From Beaufortia kweichowensis (taxonomy: Eukaryota; Chordata; Actinopteri; Cypriniformes; Gastromyzontidae): 64,000 nucleotides of DNA. Where the stretch lies: NCBI GenBank assembly GCA_019155185.1, contig CM032811.1:1029844-1093843 (forward strand), written 5' to 3'. The translations under genes and the position numbers were made by a program. The notes beneath the pieces were generated by a model. That model saw only the letters and a program-made list of their open reading frames with translations. It was not told the origin of the DNA and did not search any database. This document shows positions 11,202-25,200 of this stretch, one piece after another; position 1 is the first letter of the stretch; each line of letters opens with the position of its first letter.

Positions 11202-14200
11202 ATGGAAGTACATGCAGGCCCCGCCATCAACGCAGCCAAGGCAATATGTAGGTATTACACGCGTCTCCTCATGAATGTTGTGTAAGTGTATTATTTAAGA
11301 ATATTTGGATTGAAATGTTGTCATATTCAGACTGGTTGTTTTTCTCCGTCCGCTAGTCTTTGCTGTATGTGTGGCATCCCCGTTCCTCCAAACCCAGCCA
11401 ACATGTGTGTGTCCTGCTTAAGAACTCAAGTGGACATCTCAGAAGGAATTCCCAAAGCAGGTCTCCATCCATTTCTGCGGCAGTGTGAACGGTAATTTAT
11501 GTTCATTGCACTAGAAACTGTAGATTTGGGACCCGGAACAGCCCATCTTTGCGGTGAGACTACATTAGGATTGTCATCTGTTTCTGTAGGTATTTACAGC
11601 CTCCAGGCACGTGGGTTCAGTGCGCTCTGGAGTCCAGGGGCTCTAAGCTCTGTGTCTGAAGAAGCTAAAAAGCTCAATGGCGAAGGTCAGTAAGCATTAC
11701 AGCAGTCTCGAGATAACGGAGCACAAATCAACCGATTCCAACCTCAGATTGTGTTTCCTTTCTTACCGTTAAGGTGAGGCTTATTGATGCTGGCTTCCTT
11801 TGGACAGAACCACACTCCAAAAGAATCAAGATTAAACTGACCATCCAGAAGGAGGTGTGGGAAATGCTTGACCGTAGTGCCAGCTGGAGGTGTATGTTGA
11901 AATGTGACTGACGTGTTGTCACCGTCCGCAGGTGATGAATGGAGCCATTCTGCAGCAGATCTTTGTGGTGGAGTTCGTCATCCAGCCTCAGATGTGTGAC
12001 GATTGCCATCGGGTGGAAGCTAAAGACTTCTGGAAAGCTGTAGTGCAAGTGAGGCAGAAGGTACGAACAGAACGCGGCCGGCTAGATTCTGTGCGACGTC
12101 CAGATAAAATCAGCATGTCGGCCAAAATCTTGTCTGGCTTAAGTCTTGCATTGTTTGATTCACATATGGGCCCTGTAAGATGGATGTGAGAAAGATGTTT
12201 AAGATGCAGAGGAAGGGTCTGATGGAGAGAAGTGTTCTGTTTAACTTCACAGAAAGAGCTATATGTTCCCAGGGCCAATAAATCACTTAGACAACAGCTG
12301 TAACCCTTACTGACCCACAAACATCACTTAGTTTACTTTAAATAATACGATTTCTTTTCTGCATGCAGGCACTTGAACTAAAACACAAGCTTTATATTTC
12401 TGCTGGAACACATCATTGGGTGTGTTTGTGGGAGTATGGATGTTGTGTCGCTGATGGAGCTGAACTCATGTTGAATAATGGCCATTTCTTCATTTTTGTT
12501 GTGTCAGGCGGTCCACAAGAAAACCTTTTACTACCTGGAGCAGCTGATCCTGAAGCACAAGCTCCATCAGAACACGGTCCGCATCAAAGAGATCCACGGT
12601 ACATATCCCATCATCCTCTCTGTTTCTCTGTCTGTGATGATGCTGTGTGTGTTATTAACGGTTCTCTGCTGTGTTTTCAGGCGGCATTGATTTTTATTAC
12701 GGCTCAAAGCAGCAGCTCAGAAGATGGTGGATTTCTTGCAGTGCGGTTCCCTGCAGGTATGAAATAAATACCTTTATTTGTGTTAGGTCTTTTTGTTTTC
12801 CCAGTAGTGTGTCAGGAACAGATATGTACCAGCACTGCAGGCGGACAACAAATAATGCTAATATACACTCATAATGTGCTGAAAAACCCCAATTCTAGAC
12901 TTTATCTTTCTGACAATGCCTCAGATGGCCAGACGGTGATTAATAAAAATTACAGTTTTATAATACAGAATAAAGAGCTGCTGATGAACTGAAGCCATTC
13001 AGTTATCACAAATGTTTAGAACATCATTTTCATGTAAAACTATATATATATATATACATATGATCTATCATTTACTTGGCCATAATGATTGTCAAACATT
13101 AGTGTTGAGATCAGAAGAGTGTTTCAGAAAGACCGTTTCACACACGTGATGGTCCTGATGAAGTTGGATGGGTTATGATGGCCTTAGTTTGAATGTTTTT
13201 AGCGTCAGGGCTTTTATTAGCATTCATGGTGTGCATTATGAGGTGGAAATCTTTACAGTTCAGATTGTGATTGTGATGCCGTCATAAAACCATTAGGATA
13301 TCTTTTTTCTACACAAAATGTCTTTTTGCTTACTCTTTGATACTTCTAAAGCAAATAATCTGTAATAAATGTTCTTGCAATATCTTTTATAATGAAAACA
13401 AATGCAAGCGTTAAAGTGTGAAGCTGTAGCAGCATGTTAACATACTCATCTGTCAAACTTACGGTTTTAAAAACAAACGAGGTGGACCTGTATATGAATG
13501 CTGACAGTAAATGTGTTCATGTACTCATACATAACTGGATCATCTTTATCATTCAGTCAACATTACATCAACCTTCTGTGAATCATACTTGTCTGTACTG
13601 GGATTATACATTACCTTTCAGATCTCTGTATTGAGTTTCTGTCATCACTGCTTGATTTCTGTTGTTTGAAAGATGAAAGTTGATATCGGTGTGTTGGTGG
13701 CTAATGGAGAATGTTGTTTCTTAAGGTCAAAGGCTTCTCAGCGCCTCATATCTCATGATGTTCATTCAAATACCTACAACTACAAAAGCTCGTTCTCAGT
13801 GGAGATTGTTCCTGTTTGTAAGGTAAACATCTTATAACCTCTTCTTACACAAAATGAGAAACAGACTTTCTTAATGGGACTGCCAAGACAAATGATAACA
13901 CGGGCACGATGGATGATTAAAAGATGGGAATCTCCGTTTATAACCAACCACACAATAATATGAACAAAAGAAAACGAGTTGTTTGCGTCTGACTAAAGTC
14001 CTAACGTTCAATCTGTGTCAGAGAAAGCAGTTATCATGATTTTATTTACAAACGGTCTTTTCAGCTACACGGCACCTTTTCCTGATTTGACCTTTCCTCT
14101 GGTGTGTTAGTGTATGGAAACCATCTGCAAAGTGTCCATGATGAAGCAAGCTGGCGTCTGTAAATGAAATGCTTTTCTTGGACTACAGCGACCGCAAGGA

Positions 14201-17200
14201 TTGTAGTCATCAGTTTACTTCCTCAACGTGGACATGTTACATATTTGCATGTTAGCGCCCTACTGTGCTTTTGAAACGCCAAAGTCCGTTTACAGAAGTC
14301 AGCCATTTGGACACCATGTTTGCAACGCTTCTGGGCAGATATTTCACTCATAACAAGACAACAATCCCATCTACTTGAATGGGGAAAGGCAGATATTTCT
14401 AGAATTGCTTGCTAAAATCACAATTAAATAAATAATATTATGTAAATTAACGATATTTCCGACCAACAATAAACCTGACGTGAACTGCACAGGAGACGTG
14501 CCCTCACCATAGTAGGAAAAACATGCGCGCTGATCACAAAAGTGCCGAGATAAAAGTTAAAAAGAGATTAAAAACAGCGATCAAAATAGAGCAAATCACA
14601 TTTTGACTCATTTTTTAATTACAGTGATAATTTAACAATTTTTAGTTGACATTCAAAATCGTGGTAAAATCTTGATCTCTGTTTGAAATGTAAAAACGTC
14701 ACATTTCTTAATTTATTCAGAATTGTGCAGCTGTAGCATTTTTATTTTTAAAGAACATTTAGTTATTTGTGTCACACACACTTTATTATGTTAAATGACT
14801 TTGGTTTGCTTTGATATTTGCAATATTAAATGTCATGAGAATTACTCAGACGTGCATTAGATGATTGAGTTCTCATGTGATGTGTGTTTTGTCTGGCAGG
14901 ATAACGTGGTGTGTCTGTCTCCACGGCTCGCTCAGAGTCTGGGTAACATGGGTCAAGTGTGTGTGTGTATCCGGGTGACCAGTGGAATTCACCTGATTGA
15001 CCCCAACACCCTACAGAGTGAGTTACATCTCATTCTGACGTCACACACCACATCTTCCAGCTCCAGATGCTGTATGACAATAACAAATAATGCTGAAATA
15101 CACTGACGGGATCCTGCAAGAGTTCAGCTTCATGTGTGAGATGAATCAATAGTGCTCGTAAACCACTGCCCTGAATGAGAGATTTGACCAGAAACTTCTA
15201 TTTCTTATGTCATGTGATATACAACATTTATGCATTTTAGCAGACGCTTTTACTTGTAAGCAACTCAACAAAGCATTTAAACAGTATGTGCTGTGAATAA
15301 ACCAGTCCAGCTACAGGAACTTTTCTCTCAGTTTTATGTCAAACATGATTGTATCTGTCATTGTGCGGTTTCATTCGTCTAGAATAATTAAATCGGTAGC
15401 TTTTATGGAAAGTTCAGAGCTGCTGTTTTCTTACCAGCATTTGACGACATTAAAATTTCATTTCAGTCGCGGAGGTGGATAGCAACACTTTCTGGCGTCA
15501 CCCGTTCAACAGTCTGTGTAGCCCACGGCAGCTGGAGGAGTTTCTCGTCATGGACGTGGACATCATCAGAGATCAGAAACTGGGGGCCGGCGCTGGACTC
15601 ACATCCAATAGGGTACATTTATCTATATAAACATGCAGAAATAACACACATCTGTAACATCTGATTCAATGAGACGTGTGTGTGTGTGTTTCCAGCACAC
15701 ATTAGCTGAGGTTTGGGTTCAGAAGACATCAGATATGGACTCTGGTCATCAGTATCACTGCAAAACATTTATGGGTCATCTGTTGAACATTGGAGATCTG
15801 GTTCTCGGGTCAGTTCCTTCACACGCACCACCTGATTTATCAACTACAGATGATGATTATTACTGACACGCTTTTCTTTACACTTTAGATTTGATTTCGC
15901 CAATGCCAATATCAATGATGAGTTTCTCAATAAGATGAACCCTCATCACGTCCCTGATGTGGTAAGTCAGTTTCTCGCAGAGTGAACACAGGTGTAGATC
16001 AACACATACAAACAATAGTTTTGTTTGAAATAAAGACAAAATTGTAAGTAACCCTATAGAGGAATAATTCATGTCATCTCAGATATATATGACTTCCTTT
16101 CTTCACTTCTTCTGATAGTTGTTGTATGATATTTTGAACCTTTAAAGTAAAGTACTGCCATAATTTAGCACAGATATGCGTTTAAGATCTGATGAATCTG
16201 CTCAGAATTTTCAAACATATCAGAAGACATTTGTTAATCCACTGGAGTCGAGATAGATGGATGTGCTTCAGCATGTAAATATTTTAATATAAAATGATTT
16301 TTTTTTGTCATATTCAGCTGCCATGAGATAACACCACAAAGTGTCCGAACTCTTTTTTTGTCTTGAGTTTGAATGTTTTATGAAGAAAGATGTGCTGCTG
16401 GTGTTTAGGTGCTGATAAAGAAGAGTTATGATCGTGTGAGGCGTGTGAGAAACAGAGTCTGGAAACTGAAGGAGTTGGACAGAGAGAGAGAAGCTGTCGA
16501 CACAGATGATGAGAGGTACAGTTACTGAAAGAATCATAAAGATTTACTGAGATCAGGTGATCGGAGAAGTGAATCATGAGAATAAAAGGCCACGATGAAT
16601 CTATATTTGTTGCCATGTCCGTTAAGAAATACTTCATAAATAAATGTGTTGTATATGTAATGGTTGGATGTTTCTTGTAGACAATACAATGAGTTTCTGG
16701 AGGACCTGGAGGAAGATGATGTCCTGAGGAAGAACATTAACATCTTCAGAGGTACAAACACACACACATGCGTGTTCTCACTGTCCTGTCAGTGTTATTC
16801 TTCATTCTAACATTAAAGGTGTTTACAGGACACACGAGTCTTGATCAGTATTTTTATATAGAGCAGTTTTATTTTACATAAAGCGCTTGGACTCGCATGA
16901 CCAATATTATTCATTATTGTTATGGACTGCTAATAGGATTCTACTCGAAATGAAATCTAGTCATTATTTAATTACCCTCATGACCTCCCGTGGCTTTTTT
17001 GTTCTTTGGTTTCTAAGCCGTGATGTATATTTCAAGTGTTCTTCTTCTCTCGGCACACATTCTCTGTGCCTAAATAGTGACGCTGGCACTGAAATTATGA
17101 ATATCAACCGAAACATATCGGCCATATCCACAACAGGTGTAAAGTGTGTTATGTGTCTGTCCTTACACAGAAAGAAAATAAATGTTTTAATTCCTAACTG

Positions 17201-17538
17201 TTAGTACACAGTGTAACAAGTATGTGGACTGTAGTGCACAACTACTGTAATAAACATTTGCTTTTCATGATAAGTCAAAAGACATCTTATTAAGTGTGTT
17301 CTGTTTTTTTCTTTGTTTTCCACCAAAGTATTTCAATGCACTAGTTGTCAGACAGAGACAGCCCTAATTCTCACTGTATTCATCTGATTTTCTGCGTCCA
17401 GACACGTCAAAGATCCCGGTGGAGAGCGACACCGATGATGACGGAGCTCCCAGGATCTCTCTGGCAGAGATGTTGGAGGATTTGAGCTTGAGCGACGCCA
17501 CGGGTGGAGAAGGGGCTGACATGATGACAGATGAATGA
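11202..17538 (+). CDS. nmd3: NMD3, 60S ribosomal subunit nuclear export adaptor
   Basis: NMD3 binds the pre-60S ribosomal subunit and recruits the CRM1/exportin-1 export receptor. Coding exons, borders checked by eye: 11202-11247, 11357-11491, 11590-11685, 11774-11854, 11932-12060, 12508-12598, 12681-12756, 13726-13822, 14900-15017, 15467-15612, 15696-15808, 15889-15961, 16409-16515, 16681-16751, 17402-17538. Landmarks: zinc-binding CCMCG and CVSCL, PANMCVSCLRTQVDISEGIP, MCDDCHRVEAKDFWKAV, KDNVVCLSPRLAQSLGNMGQ across an intron, KKSYDR, and an acidic C-terminus with the ESDTDDDGAPRISLAEMLED element. Exons from 11774 on are clean except 12681-12756, which has two small deletions that restore the frame. 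The first three coding exons carry about ten one- or two-base indels; 11202-11247 is one base out of phase with the next exon, and 11590-11685 reads into a stop unless the indels are discounted. Strong conservation elsewhere argues for a functional gene. Confidence 0.92.
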
Positions 17539-17627
17539 ACACGGATCACGCTCTGTACATCAGCACTTTTCTGTAGGGATGTAATCTCATTTCAAAAGCT
17601 GTGGTGCAGTTCTGCTTCAACTAACCC

Positions 17628-17633
17628 ATTAAA
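17628..17633 (+). terminator. ATTAAA polyadenylation signal of nmd3
   Basis: ATTAAA lies 90 bases after the nmd3 stop codon and is the first good poly(A) signal; an AATAAA also occurs near 17,866. Confidence 0.5.
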
Positions 17634-17859
17634 AGATCCATTTAATCAACTGTGCTCGTTAGTCATTTCTAACAGATTAAAAGATATTTCCTCCTTGTCA
17701 TAGTACATTTAGAAACAACACTGTTCCTGTGTAATTGCTGGAGGTTGGGATTAGGGTTGCAAAATTGTGGGAATTTTCAAAGTAGTTCTCTAGTATGTTG
17801 CTTGACAAGTGTTTATCTGTTCATCTAGCCCATTTCTGTTTACTCATATAAAGCTATCA

Positions 17860-18020
17860 AGGCTAAATAAAGTGGAACGCAGGACGATGAGTTGAAATGT
17901 TTATTTAAATTGTGATCACTGTACAGTAGCTGTCCATCAGTTGAGCTTGAACACAAATGATAACGGCAGCGTGTAAAAGCAGCCGAAACAGTCTTAACTA
18001 CTGGACCCGCATTCTGCCCG
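17860..18020. repeat. Copy A of a diverged ~165-bp repeat
   Basis: It shares GGCTAAATAAAGTG, GCTTGAACACAAAT, GCAGCGTGTAAA and a 23-base exact match ending CCCGCATTCTGCCCG with 19,144-19,338, in the same order and orientation. It lies between the convergent 3' ends of nmd3 and the P450. Confidence 0.7.
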
Positions 18021-18848
18021 CTCCTATTGATTCCTGAACCGACTCGTGTACTGGCTCGCTTATACAGTTCCTGCTTAAATGACCAGTCAGTTTAAATTTG
18101 AACAGTAAATGAAATGTGTTATATAAAGATATAAAGAAAAAGTCATTAGGTGAGTATGTAAAGACTTATGAAGGTTTATTGTTTACTAGAATTGGTAAAG
18201 GCATAAAGGTTTCTGCTTCCCTCAGGTCTCAATCTGATGACCCAAGCATCCTTTTGATTTCTCTTTAGCAACAGGGTTCTATAACTGGATGAATACTCCT
18301 GCTGAAATGAAACCTAAGGCCGTACTGGGCAATGTTGGTTTCTTTTGTGAACATGGCTCGTGGCCTAAGCAGAGCTACTATATCTATATGTGCTCAGCTG
18401 AACATTAAATGATCATCTGTGACCTCACTCACGTCTATGTGTTTTTAATATCAGACTCTGGACTCCCGTTCATTACCTACATAGAGAGTGGAACTGAGCA
18501 CTATTTCACATGCTGTGTTTCTGTGATTAGCCAGGATATGAAGGCTATTGACTCTTTTTGTACCAGAAGAAGTGCCTTGGGTTTTTGTTTAAAGTAAGTT
18601 AGTCAGGTTTAAAGACCTGACCAAAGAGCACCTTCTGGCCTTACTCTGAGGTTCTTCAGGCAAGTAGCGCTCCATGGCTTTTCTGTTTTTCAATTATTTA
18701 TCTTATGATGGCAATATTTTGTTGTTATTCATTAATTAATAATGTACCAAAGTTTGAATTAAGACTAGGACTTGACTTAAATTTGAAAAAAGAATATATA
18801 AAGCTTTAAGCAAATACATTTCAAGACAGGTTGCAGTACTTATGTTGG

Positions 18849-21800
18849 TCAGCGGGGGGAGGCAATGAGCTGATAGAACCGCGGCATGTTGGTGAAGCTG
18901 CTGAGTTCAGGACTGGGATCTATACCATCTGGACCATTTGGACTCCTGAAGCTGAAGTTCTGTAGCAGAGACACAATGAAGAGAAAGAGCTCCATACGAG
19001 CCAAAGACTCTCCCACACAAGAGCGTTTACCTGCGTAGAGAAGACACGGAGGGGTTAACTGATCATTAAAACTGTAAGAGTTTGTAGTGCTACATGTTGG
19101 AGGAAAAACTAATTTGAAACATATACTGTACCAAAGCTGCTAAAGGCTAAATAAAGTGTAAAGCAGCATGAGGAGCTCAAACACTGATAAGAGTTAGGGT
19201 TAGGGTTAGGGTTAGGTCACAGTGCTCACTATACAGAAGCTGTCTAGCAGTTTCCAAAGCAGCTTGAACACAAATAATAACTGCAGCGTGTAAAGACCAG
19301 TCCAAATACTCTTGACTACTGGACCCGCATTCTGCCCGTGAATAATTATTCCACCCGTTACATCAAATATTAGTGCGATACCCACTTTCTGTTTTGTGTA
19401 GCTCAGCAATCTTTTAATGCACATCAGAACAACTTGGGTTTACCAATTATGATGAATGACAAGAACATTTGGCCTTTGTGTTACTTATTATTTATTCTTA
19501 TGTAAAAAAGGAAATCATGACTTGACAACATAATGTTTCTAGTCACTTTGGTGTGCTAAGAAAATGTAAATATCAATGAACATATAGACTTTTGAGAAAT
19601 TGTGACTCAGTCTGTGAAAAGCCAGCTAAAGTCATTTTTTGTGATTTTTCTGTTTTCTACAAAATCTATAAAAAAAAATCTATAAAATCTTTCTATAAAA
19701 TCATCCTGCATGATGAAAAGAATATTCTGTGTGAATTTAACATTGATATATTTAATATTGTCTGATATCTTTAATAAATCATAGTGAAATGAACAGGTGA
19801 AGTCAAACTTTGATGCTCGTTATCTCAGAATTAGATTTTTAGACTTTCGCCTGCTTTTCACAGACTGGGTCACAAGTATTTCTAGGGGTGCCAATAATTG
19901 TGTCCAACGTGCAGTTGAGAAAAACATCTTTTTCATGATGTGATTTTTTGCTTCAATTAAACATTGTATTTTTGTGATTTTTTTAAATAAAAGATCAAAA
20001 GGAGAAAGAATGCAGATTTATTTTTACAACTTTCTTTACTTATATTTAACAAGGGCCATGACTGTATACGTGACTCTCAATTTACCAGTCAATCTATGTT
20101 TTAGACCCGAGTTATGAGTAGTGACTGAAAGAACATGAGGAGGAATAGAGGAATTATATTTCACAGCTGGCCTGGAAAAGTCTTGACATGCCCCAGGAGG
20201 AATCAAAGATGAGCAGGAAAAAGGACATGTGGGCTGCTCGTGGAATAGGGATGGTTGGGTGGATGTTTATAATATTGACAGATAAACAAACATACATTTT
20301 ACCCTACCACTTGTTTTACTTATTGTTTAAAGCTCACCCTGATATCTAATACTATGCAATTGTAAAAAAAATTTATGTTTTGTTGCCTTCTAGATTTTAC
20401 CTGCAGAAAAGGGCATAAAGGCTGGGCTCTTCTTAAAGTTGCCATTGGCATCCAGGAAGTGTTCAGGGTTAAACGCCCAAGGGCTTTCCCACTGTCTCTC
20501 ATCCCTTAGGACTGAGTGCAACAGAGGCATAATCACTGTGTCCTGCAGAAATGAACATGGAACACAATAAATCAAGAGCTTACTGAGATACGATCATCAG
20601 TTTATATTGTAGGAGCAAATGATCTACTAATGTAGTAAATGTAGTATGACTATAGATTTACCTTGGGAATTAAGTAACCTCGGAATAAGATGTCATGCAT
20701 GGCATAATGGGGAAGGTTGAGTGGGACAATGTCCAGATATCGCTGGACTTCATGAATCACAGCATCAGTGAAGGGGAGGGACTTCCTGTCTTCCATCGTG
20801 GGCGTTCTGTCTCGTCCGATAACTCGATCGATCTCCCTCTGCATTTCCTCTAAATAAAAAACACATGAAAATGAAAAAGAACTATAAGAAGAAGAAGAAA
20901 AACGAGTGTGTTTGTAGGCTAAGGTTTATGCGTGTACTGTATGTTTTGTACGTGGCAGATGACCACAGACGTGTTTTACCCTGTATGTGTGGATGCTTGA
21001 TCAGCAGCATTAGGGCGTATCTGATAGTTGTACTGGTGGTCTCGGTACCGGCTACAAACAGATTCGTAACAGTTGTCCACAAGTTATTCATGTGGAATTC
21101 TGTGTCAGGATTGTCCTTCTCCTATTGCAACACACACAAAAGTACAGTAAATCTATATATTCTCCTTCAGAAGTAAAGACTGAGCAATATGTAATGTACT
21201 GTAGAAAGAGAATCCTGCCCACCTGTTTGAGTCTAATGAGAAAGCAGTCAATAAAGTCTTTTGGGTCTTCAGAGTCTAAATTCTGCTCATGCTCCTTAAT
21301 CTTACCCATAACAAAGCTTTTGATATCATTTATCTCTGTCAACATGGCATGATGACGACCAGGCAGGACTTCCATTAGTCGAGGGAAGATATTGTACATC
21401 TGTTAAGTTTGAGAAGAATTAATAAATAATTGTCCATGACTTCTGTCAAGCTCAGTTCAAGTCAGGTCAAATCAAGCTGATGTAGTGTAGCTATTTTTGA
21501 CAGGCTGTGATAATAGTTTGTTTGTATCTTGAGTGTTAAATAACATTGTTAAAGCACTATACAAATAAACTTGAACTTGAACTATGTCACAATGCATTTT
21601 CACTAGTGCCCCAAAAACATTCAACCCAATGCAGAGGGAAATAGTGTATTGAATTAGTAACTTATTGTTAGCTTTATCAAGTTCAAGTTGAAGTTTATTT
21701 CTATAGCGCTTTAACACTGTATCACTGTTTCAAAGCAGCTTTACAGCAGAATAAACAGAATGACAAGCAGGAAAATATAAAAGCTCATTTAATAACTAAT

Positions 21801-22058
21801 ATCTAATATCAGCTCAGTCTCCTAGTGACACTCCAACACTGAACCCAAACTCCATTAATGAATCTATATATATATATATATATATATATATGGAGAAAAA
21901 CTCTTGAGAGAACCCAAACTCCATTAATGAATGTATATATATATATATATATATATGGAGAAAAACCCTTGAGAGAACCCAAACTCCATTAATGAATGTA
22001 TATATATATATATATATATGGAGAAAAACCCTTGAGAGAACCCAAACTCCATTAATGA

Positions 22059-22104
<46 letters not shown>

Positions 22105-22208
22105 AGAAAAACCCTTTGAGAGAACCCAAACTCCATTAATGAATGTATATATATATATATATATATGGAGAAAAACCCTTGAGAGAACCCAAACTCCATT
22201 AATGAATG

Positions 22209-22239
<31 letters not shown>

Positions 22240-25200
22240 GGAGAAAAGCGTCTCAGGTTACGACTGTAACCTTTGTTCCCTAAGAGGAGCGAGGCGGCTG
22301 CGTCAGCGTTTGACAGCTATGGGAACACCTTTGGTGACTGTGTCTGAAGCACGTGTGTAAAATTGCCGAATGGCTAGACTGAACGTCACAGGCGGGTGGC
22401 GTCAGGACCAGGAAGCTATAAAGGACCTTGGGGCGCTTTTACACATTCAGCGTATAGTGCGAAGCTGCCCAGGGATGCAGGGAGTATGGCAGGGAGGCGC
22501 TGGCGTCTCGTTCCCTCTTAGGGAACAAAGGTTACAGTCAAGTAACCTGAGGCGTTCCCTATCAAGGGAACTCAACGCTGCGTCAGCGTTTGGACGCTAT
22601 GGGAGCGAGATCCCAAGCATACACCCGTCGCGAGCAAGTCCCTGGAAGTGTGTATCCGCAGAGCACGACTATAGGAACTGACCCGGTGGTGAAAACCCAG
22701 ACCCTGGCCCTCAGGCCAGGACCTGTAGAGAGGGAGTAAAACGGCGAGATCTCCTGGCCGTTAATAACCCCAATAAGCCCCTCGGGGCGAAAGAGAAATG
22801 TACAGGACCTCGGTCCAGACACAGTAAAAGCATGCAGGGAATACACGACGAAATTCACTGGCCGGTATTCAGACAGGCATCAACGCATGGGCTCACCCAA
22901 TGTGATATGAGTCACCAGGATCCCTCGGGGCCCTGGCTGTGGTGCACAGGAGTAAAGCCCAGACACTGGTAGCTGGCTCTCAAGCCAGGACCAGAAGAAA
23001 AGAACACACGGCGAGACTCTGCTAGGCCCCAAGAGAGAATAAACAGCAAGACACCCGGCTGTCATTCAGAAAGGACGGACCCCTCAGGGCCGCAATACAT
23101 GGGAGCCTGGCGTGGAAGCCAGGTCCAGATCATAAAAACGCACGAACGTGAGCGGCGAGGACCAGCCGGCCGCATTACAAACATCCTCGAGCGTGGCCCC
23201 TGACCTTAAGGCCTTAGAGGCCGCCATACCCCTGGTTGAGTGAGCTTTGACAGAAAGTCAGAAAGACTGCTGTCCAGAAGCTTCATAAGCAAGTGAAATA
23301 GCCTCGACTATCCACCTGCTAAGAGTTGGTTTGGTCGCCGGCAGCCCAGTGGCGGGAGAACCAAAACACACAAACAGCTGCTCAGACTTTCTTAAGGGAG
23401 CAGTTCTGTGAAGCGATGAGGCGTCCAGTGCTCGCACTGGACTCAGTAAATAGCTTTTTCCTGGTCCGAATCCTTGAAGGGAGGAGGACAGAAGGTTTAG
23501 AAGCGTAATGTGCCTCGGCACATTGGTGGGAACTTTAGGCACATATCCTACCCTCGGGTAGAGAAAGCCTTAACCATGCCCGGTGCGAATGCCAGGCATG
23601 AAGGGAGAAACTGAGAGAGCTTGGAGATCGCCAACTCTCTTCAGAGAAGATACTGCCAACAAGAAAATTGTCTTGAGGGTCAGGAATTTGGCCGACCACG
23701 GCCTCAATGGGTTCGAGCAGGGCAACCGCTAACCCCTTGAAGTACCACCGCCAGGTCGAGTGGGGATCCTGGCACGCTAACCTGAGCCTTAGTCTCCCTA
23801 GTACCGAACGAAGGCGTATGACCAGTGGGTCTCGACCCACAGACTAGCCGTTAACAAGGCTATGAAAGGCAGAGATAGCTGCCGCATAGAAATTAATAGT
23901 CGAGGGCATCAGCCCTGAAGAAAAGCGGTCCTGCAAGAACTCCAGCACCACGCTGATCGGGCAGTTAACTGGGTCTTGGCGCTGACCTGAACACCAGGAA
24001 GAGAAGACTTCCCACTTTAAGGCGTATAGCTTCCTCGTGGAGGGAGCCCTGGATTGTAAAATGGTGTCCACGACCTCGGCCGAAAGACCCGTGCTGGTGA
24101 ACCTGGCCCCCTCAGAGGCCAGACCCACAGTTTCCATATCTCTGGGCGGGGTGGCCGAATGGTGCCCTGCGACTGAGACAAGAGATCTCCCCTGACAGGC
24201 AGCCTCACCGGGGTGCCGTCTAGGAGCGAAATCAGGTCCGAGAACCACACTCGGGCGGCCATAACGGGTGCGACCAGTAGGAGGCCGAACCCGTCCTGGC
24301 GCACCCTTTCCAGGACTCCCGGGAGCAGAAGCGATCGGGAAAAAGCGATACAGGCACAGCCTCCCGCCGCGGATGTACAAGAGCGTCCAGCCCCAGTGGG
24401 GCTGGAGGTGTAGGGGAGAACCATAGAGGGACAGTCGCGTAGTCTCTCGAGGCGCAAACAGGTCCACTTCTGCTGGGAGAAAAACATCCCAGATCATTAG
24501 CACCACCTCGGGGTGAAGTCTCCATTCCCGGCCTCGGTCCCTGCCTCGACAGGGCGTCTGCTCCCACATTCAACCGTCCGGGATGTGCGCTGCTCTGACT
24601 GAGAGCAGCTTACCTTAAGGACCACATCAGAATCTGGTGTGCCAATCTGTACAGAGGCGCGACCGCGAGACCTCCTTGGTGGTTGATGTATGCAACCACC
24701 GATGTGTTGTCCGACAGGACCAAAACATGGTTGTTTCTTGAGGCGAGGAAGGAACTGCCTCAGCATAAGCTGTACCGCCATCATCTTTAGGTAATTTATA
24801 TGCCACTCGAGCTGGCGGCCCTCCATAAGCCTCTGGCAGAGCAGCCTTCCATTACCGCCCCAGCCCATCAGCGAGCGCGTCCGTCATTAAGCGTTATGCG
24901 ATGACATATTGACCCCAGAACTGGGCCCTGGGAGAGAAACCCAGGTTTCTTCCACACACTACTAGTGCCCTCAGACACTTGTGAGTGACCTGAATAGTGC
25001 GGGAGGGGTTCCCCCTCGGGGAAAACCCCTTGGACTTGAGCCACCATTGTAAGGGTCTCATGTACAGCAGGCCCAGAGGTATCACGCTGGCTGCGGCTGC
25101 CATGAGACCGAGTATCTGCTGAAACTGCAGGACTGTGACTTGTTAATGAAGCCTGACCCCTGTCACGGCTGACTGAATGGACTGTATGCGCGCTGTAGCA

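Noticed and set aside
12363..12767. 134-codon plus-strand frame
   Set aside because: Out-of-frame reading across two nmd3 exons and the intron between them.
19194..19216. Chromosome end or fusion point
   Set aside because: Fewer than four TTAGGG units inside an intron of an intact gene; far too short for a telomere or head-to-head fusion.
21924..22360. Open frames of IYIYIY / MEFGFSQG repeats (also 26.3-26.6 and 62.4-63.5 kb)
   Set aside because: Translation of the TA-rich minisatellite on either strand, not protein genes.
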